From Phycisphaerales bacterium (GTDB lineage: Bacteria > Planctomycetota > Phycisphaerae > Phycisphaerales > UBA1924), in assembly GCA_030149165.1 (NCBI GenBank), contig JASBRY010000009.1, forward strand, positions 310,001-374,000: a stretch of DNA of 64,000 nucleotides. Direction: 5' to 3'. Shown one piece after another: positions 9,433-17,346 of the stretch. Within the stretch, counting starts at the first letter, position 1; each line of letters begins with the position of its first letter. Under the pieces are notes generated by a model. The model searched no databases. It saw only the letters and a list, made by a program, of their open reading frames with translations, and was not told where the DNA came from. Both the position numbers and the translations under genes were made by a program.

Positions 9433-10710
9433 TTACCCAAGCTCTGCTTTTAATGCCCCTGCCAACCGCTCAAAGTCCTCAATCGTGTTGTACAACTGTG
9501 CACTCACCCGCATCACACGCGGATGAATTCCAGGAAGCGCCCACACAGGCACCTGGATGTTGTGCTTGAGGTACAGCGCGTCCCACAGCGCATCGTCGTA
9601 GATCGTCCCTTCGGTGACTTCGCCACTTTGGGGGGCGGGGAGCGGGATGCCGACCATCGTGCCGATCATGGATTCGGGGACATGCTGCTCGATTCCCAGC
9701 GCGTCGCAGATGATGCTCGCGCCCGCGATGACGAGATCATGGTTCCGCTGGTAGAGCGCGTTCCATCCACCCGGAAGCTGCGCCCCCATGTGCTCGATCG
9801 CAACGGGGATCACCAGATTCCCGGTGTAGTCGTTCGTCCCCACATAATCAAAGTCGCACAAAAACGGCTGACGATCCTCGCGAAGCTCATGCACACGGCA
9901 CGAAAGCGCGAGCGGCTTGAACCCCGCCTGCTCACCGGGTGACGCATAAATAAACCCAGTCCCCTTCGGAGTCGCGAGCCACTTGTGACAACTCGCGGCG
10001 TACCAAGTCGGATTCAACTCACCAATATCCAGCGGGATCTGTCCCGGCGTGTGCGCTCCATCAAGAAACACATCGATACCCTTACTGCGTAGCTCCGGAA
10101 CAATCCGCTCCACTGGGAGCACGATCGCGCTGGCGCTGCAGATGTGCGACATCAGCGCAACCTTCGTCTTGCTCGTCACCGCACCAAGCACGGCTTCGAC
10201 CACCTGATCCGGATCAACCTGCGGGAACGGGATCTTCGCGACCTTGAGCACCGCGCCGGTCTGCTTGCAGAGTTTGCCCAGCTCGTTCATCGTCGCCATG
10301 TATTCGTGGTCGGTGATGAGGATCTCGTCGCCCGCTTGTAGATCAAGATTCGCGAGGACGGTCGAGACCGCAACGGTGCCGTTGGGGATCAGCGCGAGGT
10401 CCTTTGCCGGTGCGTTGACGAATCGCGAGATCGCGCCGCGTGCGTCGTCGGAGTAGAACTCAAGCTCGTGCTTAAAGAAGTGGACCGGATCGCCTTCGAG
10501 TCTTCGGCGGAGTTCTGCTTGCGCCGCGCCGACGACCTCGGGACAGCAGCCGTAGGAACCGTTGTTGAGCTGCGTGAGTCCAGCGCGGATCGGGAAGCGT
10601 GCGGGCTCGGAGATCCGATGCGCGACAAACTTGAGGATCGGATCGGGACGATGGTCACTCGCGTTCGTGGATTCGTCGGTCGGATGGGCGATTTGGGGGG
10701 TGTCTATCAC
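9433..10710 (-). CDS. PLP-dependent aminotransferase class V (isopenicillin N epimerase-like), copy 1
   Basis: 425 residues of fold-type I PLP enzyme. The N-terminus has LNNGSYGCCPEVV, the hallmark of isopenicillin-N-epimerase-like members of class V. The cofactor site includes FLDGAHTPGQIPLD and the Schiff-base lysine in SCHKWLATPKGTGF; FDYVGTNDYT follows. Close relatives include cysteine desulfurase-like enzymes and amino acid epimerases, so the substrate cannot be read from sequence. A second copy of the family lies 157 bases upstream on the same strand. The residues before about 45 are poorly conserved and the start could be shorter. Confidence 0.85.
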   Translation of the reverse strand: MIDTPQIAHPTDESTNASDHRPDPILKFVAHRISEPARFPIRAGLTQLNNGSYGCCPEVVGAAQAELRRRLEGDPVHFFKHELEFYSDDARGAISRFVNAPAKDLALIPNGTVAVSTVLANLDLQAGDEILITDHEYMATMNELGKLCKQTGAVLKVAKIPFPQVDPDQVVEAVLGAVTSKTKVALMSHICSASAIVLPVERIVPELRSKGIDVFLDGAHTPGQIPLDIGELNPTWYAASCHKWLATPKGTGFIYASPGEQAGFKPLALSCRVHELREDRQPFLCDFDYVGTNDYTGNLVIPVAIEHMGAQLPGGWNALYQRNHDLVIAGASIICDALGIEQHVPESMIGTMVGIPLPAPQSGEVTEGTIYDDALWDALYLKHNIQVPVWALPGIHPRVMRVSAQLYNTIEDFERLAGALKAELG

Positions 10711-10867
10711 AGCAGATGCTCAATCATGTTGGAGTTGGGTCAATGCACAGGGTATCGACGAGCGGAGCAGTTGTCGCCCAATGGATAACGCGCGGACCAG
10801 AGAATTCTTGAATCGGGTGCAGTTCACGAAGTGCAAACCGTCGCAAGCGTCGTGGGCTGACAACGAA

Positions 10868-12076
10868 TCAGCGATCGAGGATCGAGCACAGCGCGTCCGC
10901 GAGGTACTCGTACTGCTCCATCGAGTTGTACACCTGCACGCTGATCCGCACCGACACCGTCCCGGCGGGAGTCCCCCAGACCGGGACCTGGATGCGATAG
11001 TCGTTGAGCAAACGCTGCTTGATCTCCGGCGCGGTCATGTTCCCACTGGGAAGATCAATCGTCGCCAGCGGCCCGATCATCGACTCAGGGAGTGGGGGCT
11101 CCACACCCAAACGATCACAGATGATCCTCCGAGCTTCCAAACACAGCGCACGATTACGCTCCATCACGCCGTCGATCCCGTTCGGGTGCGCCGCTTCGAG
11201 CCATTCGATCGAATCAGCGATCGTCAGGTACATGCTCACATCGTCAGTCCCCGCGTAATCAAACGCGTGCATCAGCGGCGTGCGGTTGGTCTTCGCCGAC
11301 GCCTCCTCAAGCTTGAGCGCGTCATTGGACACCACCAAAGGCGTGAATCCATCCTGCAGATCGGATCGCACATGCAAGAACGCCGCGCCCTTGGGAGCGC
11401 ACAACCACTTGTGCGCATTCCCGGTCGTATACGCCGCGCCCCACGCGGAGATATCCATCGGCACACACCCCGGCCCGTGCGCCGCATCAAGGAGCGTTTC
11501 GATCCCGCGATCCTTGAGCGAAGGAATCAGCACCTCGACCGGGAAGCGGATCCCCGTCGAGCTGGTAATCAGCGAGAGCAGCACGATCTTGGTCCGTTCG
11601 GTCACCTTGCTGTGGACCGCCTCGACCAGATCAACATCGTCCTCGATCGGCCAGGGAATATCCGCAACGACGACCTTCGCGCCGGTGCGTTTGGCGATGC
11701 GATCAAAGTTGTTCAAGCACGCTTGGTACTCGCAGTTGGTGACCAGCAGCTCATCGCCGGGCTGGAGGTCCAGATTCTCCAGCACCGTCGCAACCCCAGT
11801 CGTCGCGTTGTGCACGAAGACCAGATCCTGCGGATCGCAGTTGACGAGTGTTGACAGCGCGTTCCGCGAACGATCAATCTTTCCCCACGAATCCAGCACA
11901 TAAAACCGCACAAGCTCCCGCTCCGCTTCATTGCGATGAGCAGACTGTGCATCGAGGATCGCGCGTGGACACGCACCAAACGAGCCGTGGTTGAGGTAGA
12001 CGACATCGGGATCGATCACAAACTGGTCGATGATCGGATCAGGTTTGGGGAGTGATCTGGTTGATTCGGAGCTCAT
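10868..12076 (-). CDS. PLP-dependent aminotransferase class V (isopenicillin N epimerase-like), copy 2
   Basis: 402 residues, paralogous to its downstream neighbour: VYLNHGSFGACPRAIL, LLDAAHGPGCVPMDI, the Schiff-base lysine in GNAHKWLCAPKGAAF and FDYAGTDDVSMYL line up one to one with copy 1. The two copies have diverged considerably, so they probably act on different substrates, not as a recent dosage duplication. Starts at the ATG on 12076. The small Thr/Pro-rich gene lies about 20 bases upstream on the same strand, so the three may be one transcript. Confidence 0.85.
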   Translation of the reverse strand: MSSESTRSLPKPDPIIDQFVIDPDVVYLNHGSFGACPRAILDAQSAHRNEAERELVRFYVLDSWGKIDRSRNALSTLVNCDPQDLVFVHNATTGVATVLENLDLQPGDELLVTNCEYQACLNNFDRIAKRTGAKVVVADIPWPIEDDVDLVEAVHSKVTERTKIVLLSLITSSTGIRFPVEVLIPSLKDRGIETLLDAAHGPGCVPMDISAWGAAYTTGNAHKWLCAPKGAAFLHVRSDLQDGFTPLVVSNDALKLEEASAKTNRTPLMHAFDYAGTDDVSMYLTIADSIEWLEAAHPNGIDGVMERNRALCLEARRIICDRLGVEPPLPESMIGPLATIDLPSGNMTAPEIKQRLLNDYRIQVPVWGTPAGTVSVRISVQVYNSMEQYEYLADALCSILDR

Positions 12077-12098
12077 ACTCCAAGTCTATGCGATCCGC

Positions 12099-12500
12099 TT
12101 ATCCATTGAGATCGAGCGATCGTCCCACAGCGACCCCAGTCGCGGCGGTGTTGCGTGACGCCGCGGAAGGATGGATCGAGTAGGTCCCGGCGCTGGTCAT
12201 CATCGGCTTAGGACCACTGACCGTCGCAACATCGCTGCTCAGGTTGATTGGATTGACCTTCGCCGCGATCAAGCGTGTTGGGTCCGTAGCGGGACGCGGA
12301 GCGCTCGGCTGACCTATTCGTCCAATCGGACTGGTTTGTCTGATTGAACCAGTCTGCTGGGTCGCTTGGGTTGGGGTGGTTGGTGCAGCAACGGAGGTCT
12401 TGGTGACCCCAGGTGCGCCGAGCGGCTTGTTGACCTTGGTGGTCTGCGCGTACGCTCGGAGCGCGTGGTTCGTCGAGATTGAGGCGTTGATCCGGTCCAT
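12099..12500 (-). CDS. small Thr/Pro-rich hypothetical protein
   Basis: 133 residues from the ATG at 12500; the frame stays open upstream, but MDRINASISTNHALRAYAQ looks like a genuine conserved N-terminus. The middle (about 40-85) is a low-complexity linker of Thr, Pro, Gln, Ala and Ser. The C-terminus TYSIHPSAASRNTAATGVAVGRSLDLNG looks structured again. No signal peptide or membrane segment is present. No family recognised. The short ordered ends joined by a disordered linker suggest a protein-binding adaptor; some FlgM-type anti-sigma factors are built like this, but there is no sequence support for that. Confidence 0.6.
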   Translation of the reverse strand: MDRINASISTNHALRAYAQTTKVNKPLGAPGVTKTSVAAPTTPTQATQQTGSIRQTSPIGRIGQPSAPRPATDPTRLIAAKVNPINLSSDVATVSGPKPMMTSAGTYSIHPSAASRNTAATGVAVGRSLDLNG

Positions 12501-12731
12501 CTTCACATGCCTGACTGAATGCGGATGAAAACAAATCATCCCGATCCGCACGGGGGTTCATCATCCCGATCCTCGGCTGATGAACTGAATTGAGCAACGC
12601 CCATCCATGAGCGACGGCTCCATCCTAACAGACCCTCCATCGACGATCACGCACAATCCTCTCCATAACCAACGCGGACCTTGAGAATTCTGATTCTCGG
12701 AAGTCGATTCTTGCGCTCCGGATCAGCATCC

Positions 12732-12765
12732 AATGAAAACGCCCGGATCTTGGTCGATCCGGGCG
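12732..12765 (-). terminator. Rho-independent terminator of the EF-G-like gene
   Basis: A perfect 10-bp GC-rich stem (12740-12749 with 12756-12765) closes a 6-base loop. On the minus strand it is followed by TTTT at 12739-12736. It lies about 27 bases after the stop codon of the EF-G-like gene, in the right orientation to end that transcript. Confidence 0.8.
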
Positions 12766-12791
12766 TGTGGAGGACTGGTGGATAGTCAGCC

Positions 12792-14864
12792 TTAATCGTC
12801 GTCGTCGTGTCCTGCGAACGACGCGATGACCTCCTGCTGGATATGTGCTGGCGTGTTCTCCTCGTGCGAGTAGTCCATCGTGTACGAGCCCGAGCCGCCC
12901 GTGATGGACTTAAGCTCAGTCGAGAAGTTCTGCAGTTCGCTCAGTGGAGCTTGTGCGATCACAGTGCACATATCTCCCGGCAGCATCAGCGTGTCTTGAA
13001 CACGACCACGCTTGGTGGACAGATCGCCCGCGATATCACCCATGCGATCCGAAGGCACAGTCACCTCCAGATGCACGATCGGTTCCAACAGGACCGGCTT
13101 CGCTTTGGACACCGCTTCGATGAACGCCTTCTTCCCAGCTGTGATGAACGCGATTTCCTTTGAGTCCACCGGATGGTGCTTGCCGTCGAAGACTTCGACC
13201 TTCACGCCGGACATCGGATACCCCGCGACGGCGCCGTGCTCGAGCGCCATCCGCACACCCTTCTCAATCGCAGGCATGAACTGACGCGGGATCGATCCAC
13301 CAACCGTCGCGTTGACAAACTCGAATCCCTCCTCATGATCCGCAGGGAGTGGTTCGACGCGCAGATGGACCTCGCCGAACTGTCCCGCACCACCGGTCTG
13401 CTTCTTGTGTCGATACGAAGCTTCCGCTTTCCCAGTGATCGATTCGCGATACGCGACCTTGGGGGTCTCAGTGAGCAGTTCCAAGCCGTATTGGTCTTTG
13501 AGTCGCTCGATGACGATCCGCAGGTGCAGCTCACCCAATCCACGCAGCACCGTCTGTCCTGTTGCTTTGATCCGCTCCAGCTTCAAGCATGGATCCTCAG
13601 CGAGCAGTTTGTGCAGTGCCGTTGAGAACTTGGTCTCGTCCGCGTGATTCTTGAGTTCGACCGCGAGCCCATAAAGTGGCTTCGGGAGCGGGAGTGGTTT
13701 GAGGTGCACCGAGTCCAGATCATGCCCCTCGTGGAGCACGGCATCAAAGTGCACATCATCAATTTTCCCGATCGCTCCGATGTCGCCCGGACCGAGTTCT
13801 TCCACTTCATGCGACTCCTTACCCTGACGCTTGAGCAGATGGCCGATGCGTGTGGGTTTCTTCTGATCGCCGATGATGAGCTCGGACTTCGCTTTGACCG
13901 TCCCTTGATGCACACGGAAAACACCAAGTTTCCCGACGAATGGGTCGGTGGTGCACTTGAACACATGCGCGACGACTGGTGACTTCGGATTCTCGTCGCC
14001 GTGGAACTCGACCTCTTCGCCTTCCTCGCTCTCGCGTTTGAGGAACGGACGAGGATTACCTTCGAGCGGATTGGGGAGGAGCGACGCGAAGAGGTGGAGC
14101 ATCGGATTCACGCCCGCACCGGTTTTGGCGCTGCAGAAGCAGATCGGGACGAGGTGTGCTTCACGGAGTGCTTTCTCGAACACATCGTGGAGCTGTTGTT
14201 TGGTGATGTTCTGCTCGTCGCCGTCCTCCAGGTACTTGTCCATGAGATCGTCTTGCATCTCAACAATCTGCTCGATGATCGCTTGGTGAGCTTCTTGTTC
14301 CGATGAGAACAGCGTGTCGCCTTCGCCCTCGTCATCGAAGACGGAAATCGTGTCACTCTTGTCGGGAGTGGGGAGGTTGATCGGTAGACATTCACTCCCG
14401 AACGCTTCGCGGAGCTGCTCAACGAGTGCTTCCAGTTCGCATTGCGGATCATCGATCTTGTTGACGACGATCATGCGTGGGAGATTCCGATCCTTCGCGA
14501 TCTTCATCATCCGGCGCGTCATCGGCTCAATGCCCTTGTGTGCATCGACCACGACCGCGATCGTTTCCACCGCGGGGAAGACGGAGATCGCGTGACCCGC
14601 AAAGTCCGCCAGCCCCGGAGTATCAATCAGATTGACCATGTGACCCTCATGGTCGAAATGCAGCATCGTGGTCCGGAGTGAGTGCTGATGATGTTTTTCT
14701 TCGTCGGACCAGTCGGAGAAGGTATTGCCCTCTTCGATCGATCCCATACGCGTGATGGTGCCGGTTGCGAACAGCAGACGCTCAGCGAGGAGAGTCTTGC
14801 CGCTCCCGGTCTGTCCTACAAGTGCAATGTTCCGGATATCTTCAGTGGGTCGCGCGTTTGTCAC
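12792..14864 (-). CDS. elongation factor G-like protein (EF-G paralogue)
   Basis: Translational GTPase of about 690 residues from the GTG at 14864, where the reading VTNARPTEDIRNIALVGQTGSGKT begins just before the P-loop. A longer frame to 14915 would add a non-conserved tail. Visible motifs are GQTGSGKT (G1), DTPGLADF (G3) and NKIDDPQ (G4, usually NKxD). EF-G domain III-V phrases include GLGELHLRIVIERLKD and GGSGSYTMDYSHEE. The sequence around switch I differs from canonical EF-G, placing it with the EF-G2/EF-G-like subgroup, whose exact job (back-translocation, recycling or stress) is unsettled. It is monocistronic, with a structured leader and its own terminator. Confidence 0.88.
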   Translation of the reverse strand: MTNARPTEDIRNIALVGQTGSGKTLLAERLLFATGTITRMGSIEEGNTFSDWSDEEKHHQHSLRTTMLHFDHEGHMVNLIDTPGLADFAGHAISVFPAVETIAVVVDAHKGIEPMTRRMMKIAKDRNLPRMIVVNKIDDPQCELEALVEQLREAFGSECLPINLPTPDKSDTISVFDDEGEGDTLFSSEQEAHQAIIEQIVEMQDDLMDKYLEDGDEQNITKQQLHDVFEKALREAHLVPICFCSAKTGAGVNPMLHLFASLLPNPLEGNPRPFLKRESEEGEEVEFHGDENPKSPVVAHVFKCTTDPFVGKLGVFRVHQGTVKAKSELIIGDQKKPTRIGHLLKRQGKESHEVEELGPGDIGAIGKIDDVHFDAVLHEGHDLDSVHLKPLPLPKPLYGLAVELKNHADETKFSTALHKLLAEDPCLKLERIKATGQTVLRGLGELHLRIVIERLKDQYGLELLTETPKVAYRESITGKAEASYRHKKQTGGAGQFGEVHLRVEPLPADHEEGFEFVNATVGGSIPRQFMPAIEKGVRMALEHGAVAGYPMSGVKVEVFDGKHHPVDSKEIAFITAGKKAFIEAVSKAKPVLLEPIVHLEVTVPSDRMGDIAGDLSTKRGRVQDTLMLPGDMCTVIAQAPLSELQNFSTELKSITGGSGSYTMDYSHEENTPAHIQQEVIASFAGHDDDD

Positions 14865-14871
14865 GGCTGGA

Positions 14872-14893
14872 CCGCCTTCCTGAGGTAAGGCGG
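14872..14893 (-). promoter_or_regulatory. hairpin covering the Shine-Dalgarno region of the EF-G-like gene
   Basis: On the minus strand CCGCCTT (14893-14887) can pair perfectly with AAGGCGG (14878-14872) around an 8-base loop. The paired 3' arm and the adjoining loop bases contain the AGGAAGG ribosome binding site, which lies about 10 bases before the GTG start at 14864. Such a fold would restrict ribosome access. Pairing is seen directly; regulation is inferred. Confidence 0.5.
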
Positions 14894-14914
14894 GATGTCG
14901 GCCCCGTACACACA

Positions 14915-14935
14915 CTGCGGGCCGGCAGCCCGCGG
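14915..14935 (-). promoter_or_regulatory. second leader hairpin upstream of the EF-G-like gene
   Basis: GCGGGC (14917-14922) pairs with GCCCGC (14928-14933) around a 5-base loop, extendable by a G-U and a C-G pair. It lies directly upstream of the hairpin over the ribosome binding site. It could be part of a two-stem leader or a weak attenuator. No T-tract follows it. Confidence 0.35.
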
Positions 14936-15079
14936 GTCATCTTGTCTGCCCCCGATCGGAGGCCAACAACCATCATAGCAAGCACCCGAGAAATTGAAAG
15001 ACAAAAGCATCCTCTTTCCCGCCGCTTGAATTGCCCCATCCGCTCGTCATTCTGACTCGACCCCCTAAACTTTCATCCC

Positions 15080-16777
15080 ATGACCAACTCCGCTCCCAAT
15101 CCGACGATCACCCGATTCGCGCCCTCCCCAACCGGACACCTCCATATCGGCGGCGCCCGCACCGCGCTGCTGTGCTGGGCTTTCGCGAAGAAAAACAACG
15201 GGCGATTCCTCCTGAGAATCGAAGACACCGACCAACAACGCTCCTCCGAATCATCCACCAGAGGCATCCTCGAAGACCTCGCGTGGTTGGGTATCCAATG
15301 GGACGACGGACCAGAACTCGACTACCACGGCTCAACCTTCGGAGGAGACTCACGCAGCGTCGGGCCGTACTACCAAGCGCAGCGAATCGATCACTACAAC
15401 GAAGCGATCAACAGACTGATCGAAGAAGACAAAGCGTACCCCGCGTTCGAGACTCCCGAAGAACTCGAGGAGAAACGCAAGGAAGCGATCGAAGCAAAGG
15501 TCGGCTACAAATACGATCGCGCCGCACTCGACATCCCACGCGAGCAGCGCATGGAGCGAATGAAAGCAGAAGACTATGTCGTCCGCTTCAAGATGCCCGA
15601 CGAAGCGATCACCGTCCACGACGAAATCCTCGGCGAGGTCACCATCAAACCCGACGAGTTCGACGACTTCATCATCCGCAAACGCGACGGCTTCCCAACC
15701 TACCACCTCGCGGTGACCGTGGACGACGCGATGATGGGGGTGACGCATGTCCTGCGTGGACAAGAGCACCTCATCAACACACCGCGCCATGTGGCGCTGC
15801 AGTCGGCACTGGGATATCCGCATCCTGTGTACGGGCACATGCCGCTGATCTTTAATCCCGATGGATCGAAGATGTCCAAACGCGACAAGGACAAAGCCGC
15901 GAAGAAGGCATCCAAGGATGCAGGTCTCTCAAGCTCCCCGATCGAGGGACTCAGCGACGCAGACTTCGCTGAATGGCTGAAAAACAAAACGCGCCAGCTC
16001 GAATCCAGCACGCTCATGCAACTCGCGGAGCATCTCCAGATCAACCTCCCTGAGATCGATGTCGAGGACTTCCGCCGCGCTGGATACCTCCCCAGCGCCC
16101 TCAACAACTACCTCGCACTCCTCGGATGGAACCCAAAGACCAAGAACGAAGACGGCACCGATCTCGAACGCTTCGACATGGATTACCTCGCGTCGCACTT
16201 CGCGATGTCGGGGATGGGCAAGGGACAATCCAAGTTCGATCGCGTCAAGCTCCTGAGCTTCAACGCCGATGCAATCGCGGCCCTCTCCGACGAGGACTTC
16301 GCAAAGCACTGGCACCAGTGGGCAACCACCTACGACCCCTCGCTCGCGAGTCGATTCAGCGAATCGGACATGGTCGAGCTCGCACCAGCCGTCAAGACAC
16401 GGAGCAAAACCCTCGCCGACGGAAAGGGCGTCATCGGATTCGCGTTCATCGACGACGACGCGATCGAGTTCGACGGCAAAGCGGTCCACAAAGCACTCAT
16501 CAAAGGGGACCACAAGGGACTCGAACTCCTCAAAGCATTCCGCTACGAGCTGAGCACATTCGACGACTTCTCCGCCTCGTCCATCGAAGCGAAGGTCAGC
16601 AGCTTCGCGGAGTCCAAAGAAGTGGGGATGGGCAAGATCGCGCAGCCCCTCCGAGTCGCGGTGACAGGTTCGGGGGTCTCCCCCTCGCTCGGACAGACCC
16701 TCGCGATTTTGGGCAAGGATTCCGTGCTCAACCGCATCGACCGCTGCATCGAGCACGCATCCGCTGAAGCTCTATGA
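15080..16777 (+). CDS. gltX: glutamyl-tRNA synthetase with an insertion after the KMSKS loop
   Basis: Class I synthetase that charges tRNA-Glu. HIGH-type motif in FAPSPTGHLHIGGARTA (about residues 14-30), LRIEDTDQQRS, LRGQEHLINTPRH and the KMSKR loop at about 264-268 are all intact. At 565 residues it is about 80-90 longer than usual. Much of the excess is between KMSKR and GYLPSALNNYLALLGW, where about 66 residues (Lys/Ala-rich start, then FAEWLKNKTRQL and MQLAEHLQINLPEID) replace roughly a dozen in E. coli. The anticodon-binding C-terminal part looks complete. Six bases separate its stop from the next ATG. A GlnRS gene lies about 2.7 kb downstream. Confidence 0.94.
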   Translation: MTNSAPNPTITRFAPSPTGHLHIGGARTALLCWAFAKKNNGRFLLRIEDTDQQRSSESSTRGILEDLAWLGIQWDDGPELDYHGSTFGGDSRSVGPYYQAQRIDHYNEAINRLIEEDKAYPAFETPEELEEKRKEAIEAKVGYKYDRAALDIPREQRMERMKAEDYVVRFKMPDEAITVHDEILGEVTIKPDEFDDFIIRKRDGFPTYHLAVTVDDAMMGVTHVLRGQEHLINTPRHVALQSALGYPHPVYGHMPLIFNPDGSKMSKRDKDKAAKKASKDAGLSSSPIEGLSDADFAEWLKNKTRQLESSTLMQLAEHLQINLPEIDVEDFRRAGYLPSALNNYLALLGWNPKTKNEDGTDLERFDMDYLASHFAMSGMGKGQSKFDRVKLLSFNADAIAALSDEDFAKHWHQWATTYDPSLASRFSESDMVELAPAVKTRSKTLADGKGVIGFAFIDDDAIEFDGKAVHKALIKGDHKGLELLKAFRYELSTFDDFSASSIEAKVSSFAESKEVGMGKIAQPLRVAVTGSGVSPSLGQTLAILGKDSVLNRIDRCIEHASAEAL

Positions 16778-16783
16778 TTGGGG

Positions 16784-17332
16784 ATGATCAAGCGGTCTGA
16801 GATTATCCAAGGGATCGAATCATGCGATCCCGATGACCGAGTCGCCAAGGACAAGCTCGCGAAGCGACTGTCGACCCAGCTCAGATCGCGTGTATCCAAG
16901 CGTTCTTCACTCGCCGACGACCTTGATCGGGCGCTGATCTACTGCCTAGTACTGTTTACAGGCATGTACTACATGAAAAAGAACGTGCGCACACAGCTGC
17001 GTCCAACGATCCGAGCGGTGCTGATCGCGATCGGGCTCTTTGCTATCCATATTTTCGAAATTGCTGTCCTAATTAGCATCGCCTCAAGGCTCCCCAACGA
17101 AACCTATGGCTATGCAAGCATCATCTTCATCATGCTCTTCCAGATGGCGTTTTTCAGCACCTGGGTCGAAGGCATCCGCAAGAAGTCCGCGATCAATGCG
17201 CTGGGGTTGCACGAATACTGTGTCAACTGCCGGTACGATCTCGTTGGGTTGGATTCCGTACTGGGACCGGATCTCCCCGTCGGCCCGAAGGTCTGTCCTG
17301 AATGTGGTCAGGATTATCCAGCGATTGCCTAG
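16784..17332 (+). CDS. membrane protein with C-terminal zinc ribbon
   Basis: 182 residues from the ATG at 16784 (an in-frame TTG at 16778 is less likely). A basic, helical N-terminal stretch of ~45 residues precedes three hydrophobic segments (about ALIYCLVLFTGMYY, AVLIAIGLFAIHIFEIAVLISIA and ASIIFIMLFQMAFF). The C-terminus has YCVNCRYDLVGLD ... VCPECGQDYP, a four-cysteine zinc ribbon. Ribbons of the form CxxCxYxLxGL...CPECG recur on many planctomycete membrane proteins of unknown function. Likely cotranscribed with gltX. Role unknown. Confidence 0.78.
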   Translation: MIKRSEIIQGIESCDPDDRVAKDKLAKRLSTQLRSRVSKRSSLADDLDRALIYCLVLFTGMYYMKKNVRTQLRPTIRAVLIAIGLFAIHIFEIAVLISIASRLPNETYGYASIIFIMLFQMAFFSTWVEGIRKKSAINALGLHEYCVNCRYDLVGLDSVLGPDLPVGPKVCPECGQDYPAIA

Positions 17333-17346
17333 AGGACCCCACACGA

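Noticed and set aside
10770-10850. tRNA-like stretch (a D-arm-like GCCCAATGGATAACGCGC and a TTCACGAAG loop)
   Set aside because: The T-arm does not close with the required G53-C61 pair and no acceptor stem can be formed.
10562-11854. 430-residue plus-strand frame opposite the second PLP enzyme
   Set aside because: Arg/His-rich shadow; the minus-strand frame has intact PLP-enzyme motifs.
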